From assembly GCA_947179485.1 (NCBI GenBank), contig OX359250.1:5725661-5789660 (forward strand): 64,000 nucleotides of DNA. The letters are read 5' to 3'. The notes under the pieces were generated by a model. The model had not been told where the DNA came from. It made no database searches and saw only the letters and a program-made list of their open reading frames with translations. A program made the position numbers and the translations under genes. How positions within the stretch are numbered: the stretch's first letter is position 1; every line of letters starts with the position of its first letter. Shown here piece after piece: positions 62,583 through 64,000 of this stretch. Source of the stretch: Allacma fusca (Eukaryota > Arthropoda > Collembola > Symphypleona > Sminthuridae).

Positions 62583-64000
62583 CCGTAAGCAAAACGTAAT
62601 TATTTTGGTAAATTGAATTTTTATACGGACACGGCTACATTGATTTCGGCATATTAAGGATAGTAGGAGCTCCACATCAAGACTTTCAGCCGGACCCTCT
62701 CTATACTACACAACACACACTTCCCTTCATATAGGTACATACGTAAAAAAAAAGTACAAGGAGGTAGTTAGTTCTCTCTGTACTGAAGTATAGTGGAGGA
62801 CAGAACCATCACAGAACTAGAGAGATGAGAGATCACATTGGAGCTCCATGTCCGTGTAATCGTACTGTGTTTTTAGTACCCTTATACATAATTACATAGA
62901 TATACATAATATGTAGGGACAATCCTGAGGATAATAGTGCTTACAACAACGTAAATCTAGCCATTTATTACGAATTACAATTTATTATTACTACTCCAAA
63001 GGGAATGAAGAGTAAGAGACAATAAGAGATGAATATGTACATAAGTACTGGTGTATAATATAATGGAGGATTTATGTAACTATTATATAGTATGAGTCGC
63101 CCCGGGGTAGTATCCGTTATATATTTTTTGGTCTGTCTGTGTATATTTACTTATAATTATCCTTTATACCTAAATACAGTCAAGTCGAGTGGATTGTTTA
63201 TGAGAGCCTTAACAAGCCTGTCAGCCCTCCACCACCAAACCCCATTAGTACAAACCACACTGACAATGAGTGAGTCACATCTTCAAAAATGAAGACAAAT
63301 CTCCGGAGATGCAATACACAGATCAAACAATGGTCACATGCAATTATCATTATGACCAAAACTCCCTTTTCCATTCATGCAAAAATACTTTGGGAGTCTT
63401 GCATCAAATTAATCGACAAGAATGGATTCCCCTCCATCTCAAAAGTATCTACATAAATTACATGGAACTGATTAGAGGGAAAAGTAAATGCATTCCTCTC
63501 TCTCTCTCTTTCTCTCTCTTTAAATTCCATTGTAGTGGAATAGTTAAGTAATTACAATTAGTAACAGTAACCAAGGGATAGGATTGGTCAAGTTCTAATA
63601 GACCACTCACTCTCCTATGAACACACACATACAAATACTTATACTTACTCCTACTTTGTACATACATCATATTAAATGTCAACTGGAAATAAATTCCTTT
63701 CAAATCAACATTGACCATTCAAATCATCCTTCCCTGAATTAAGGATTTCCATCTCTCAATTTTTTTTGAGTCATCCTATCCCAACTCTCGCCTTAAAATT
63801 TCAATCATTATGGTCATCGAAAGTCTAGATACTCATACTTCGAGGACCATCCCCATATAGTACGCTTCTTCTTCTTCTTCTTTGTTTTTTGTTTTGTTTT
63901 GTTATTATGAAATCAACAAAATCGAATTGTAAAGAATACAGCATGAAAAATTGAAGCTTGACAACCAAAAGCTCCCAACCTACACACGATGTAGCCGAGA
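62583..64000. other. Right end of the window, no recognised gene
   Basis: AT-rich with CT-rich (63500-63520) and TTC (63867-63882) runs. No RNA gene or terminal repeat is seen. Confidence 0.4.

Overview
The window is eukaryotic nuclear DNA: AT-rich, gene-poor, with spliced genes (GT-AG introns), dense nested transposons and many microsatellites. The conserved genes and the transposon mix (Tc1, hAT, Helitron, R2-clade LINE, Polinton-like, Ty3/Gypsy) fit an arthropod. A copepod such as a sea louse is my guess, but nothing in the sequence fixes the species.

Layout. 1-14.1 kb is a transposon graveyard: a Polinton-type DNA polymerase B fragment (3-527, minus), a Helitron Rep remnant (about 1290-2265, minus), a Tc1-like element (2982-5390) carrying a nested hAT-type element (3681-4426), an R2-clade LINE fragment (about 5440-7335, minus) split by a tRNA-headed SINE-like insertion (6591-7205), and a Helitron helicase fragment (8205-10551, plus) split by a 1.7-kb hAT-type element (8535-10270). 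Further hAT-type elements lie at 10761-11692, 12615-13807 and, older and enclosing the last, 11780-14044. Each insertion is bounded by inverted termini and a target duplication visible by eye. The hAT-type elements share one build: 8-bp duplications, no transposase, and subterminal arrays of a short motif that differs between families.

14-33 kb holds three host genes, all on the minus strand: ribosomal protein eS24 (RPS24, 16475-17808, four coding exons), TRAP-delta/SSR4 (20249-21281, three coding exons) and the 3' part of a coiled-coil, Ser/Pro-rich protein I cannot name (exons at 27832-28797, 29981-30631 and 33042-33125). Two phase-compatible candidate exons at 58779-58830 and 62486-62582 may belong to this or another minus-strand gene, in which case the region between would be intronic.

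36088-46362 is a complete and apparently very young Ty3/Gypsy LTR retrotransposon on the plus strand: two 745-bp LTRs indistinguishable by eye, a 4-bp CTGA target duplication, intact gag, intact pol (protease, RT, RNase H, integrase) joined by a textbook -1 frameshift site (A AAA AAC plus a downstream stem-loop), and two extra ORFs after pol. One encodes an acidic protein ending in a C2HC zinc motif; the other a small protein with a Ser/Glu tail. Neither looks like an envelope. The element also carries a run of hairpins in U3, with the TATA box in the last loop, and a tandem set of five leader hairpins with an invariant TTGT loop, placed between a likely splice donor and gag, where retroviruses keep their packaging signals. 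This element is the most interesting object here.

46.4-64 kb shows no confident genes. It is rich in (GA)n, (CA)n, (GAA)n, (TTA)n and GTAAGTA/TACATA-type simple repeats.
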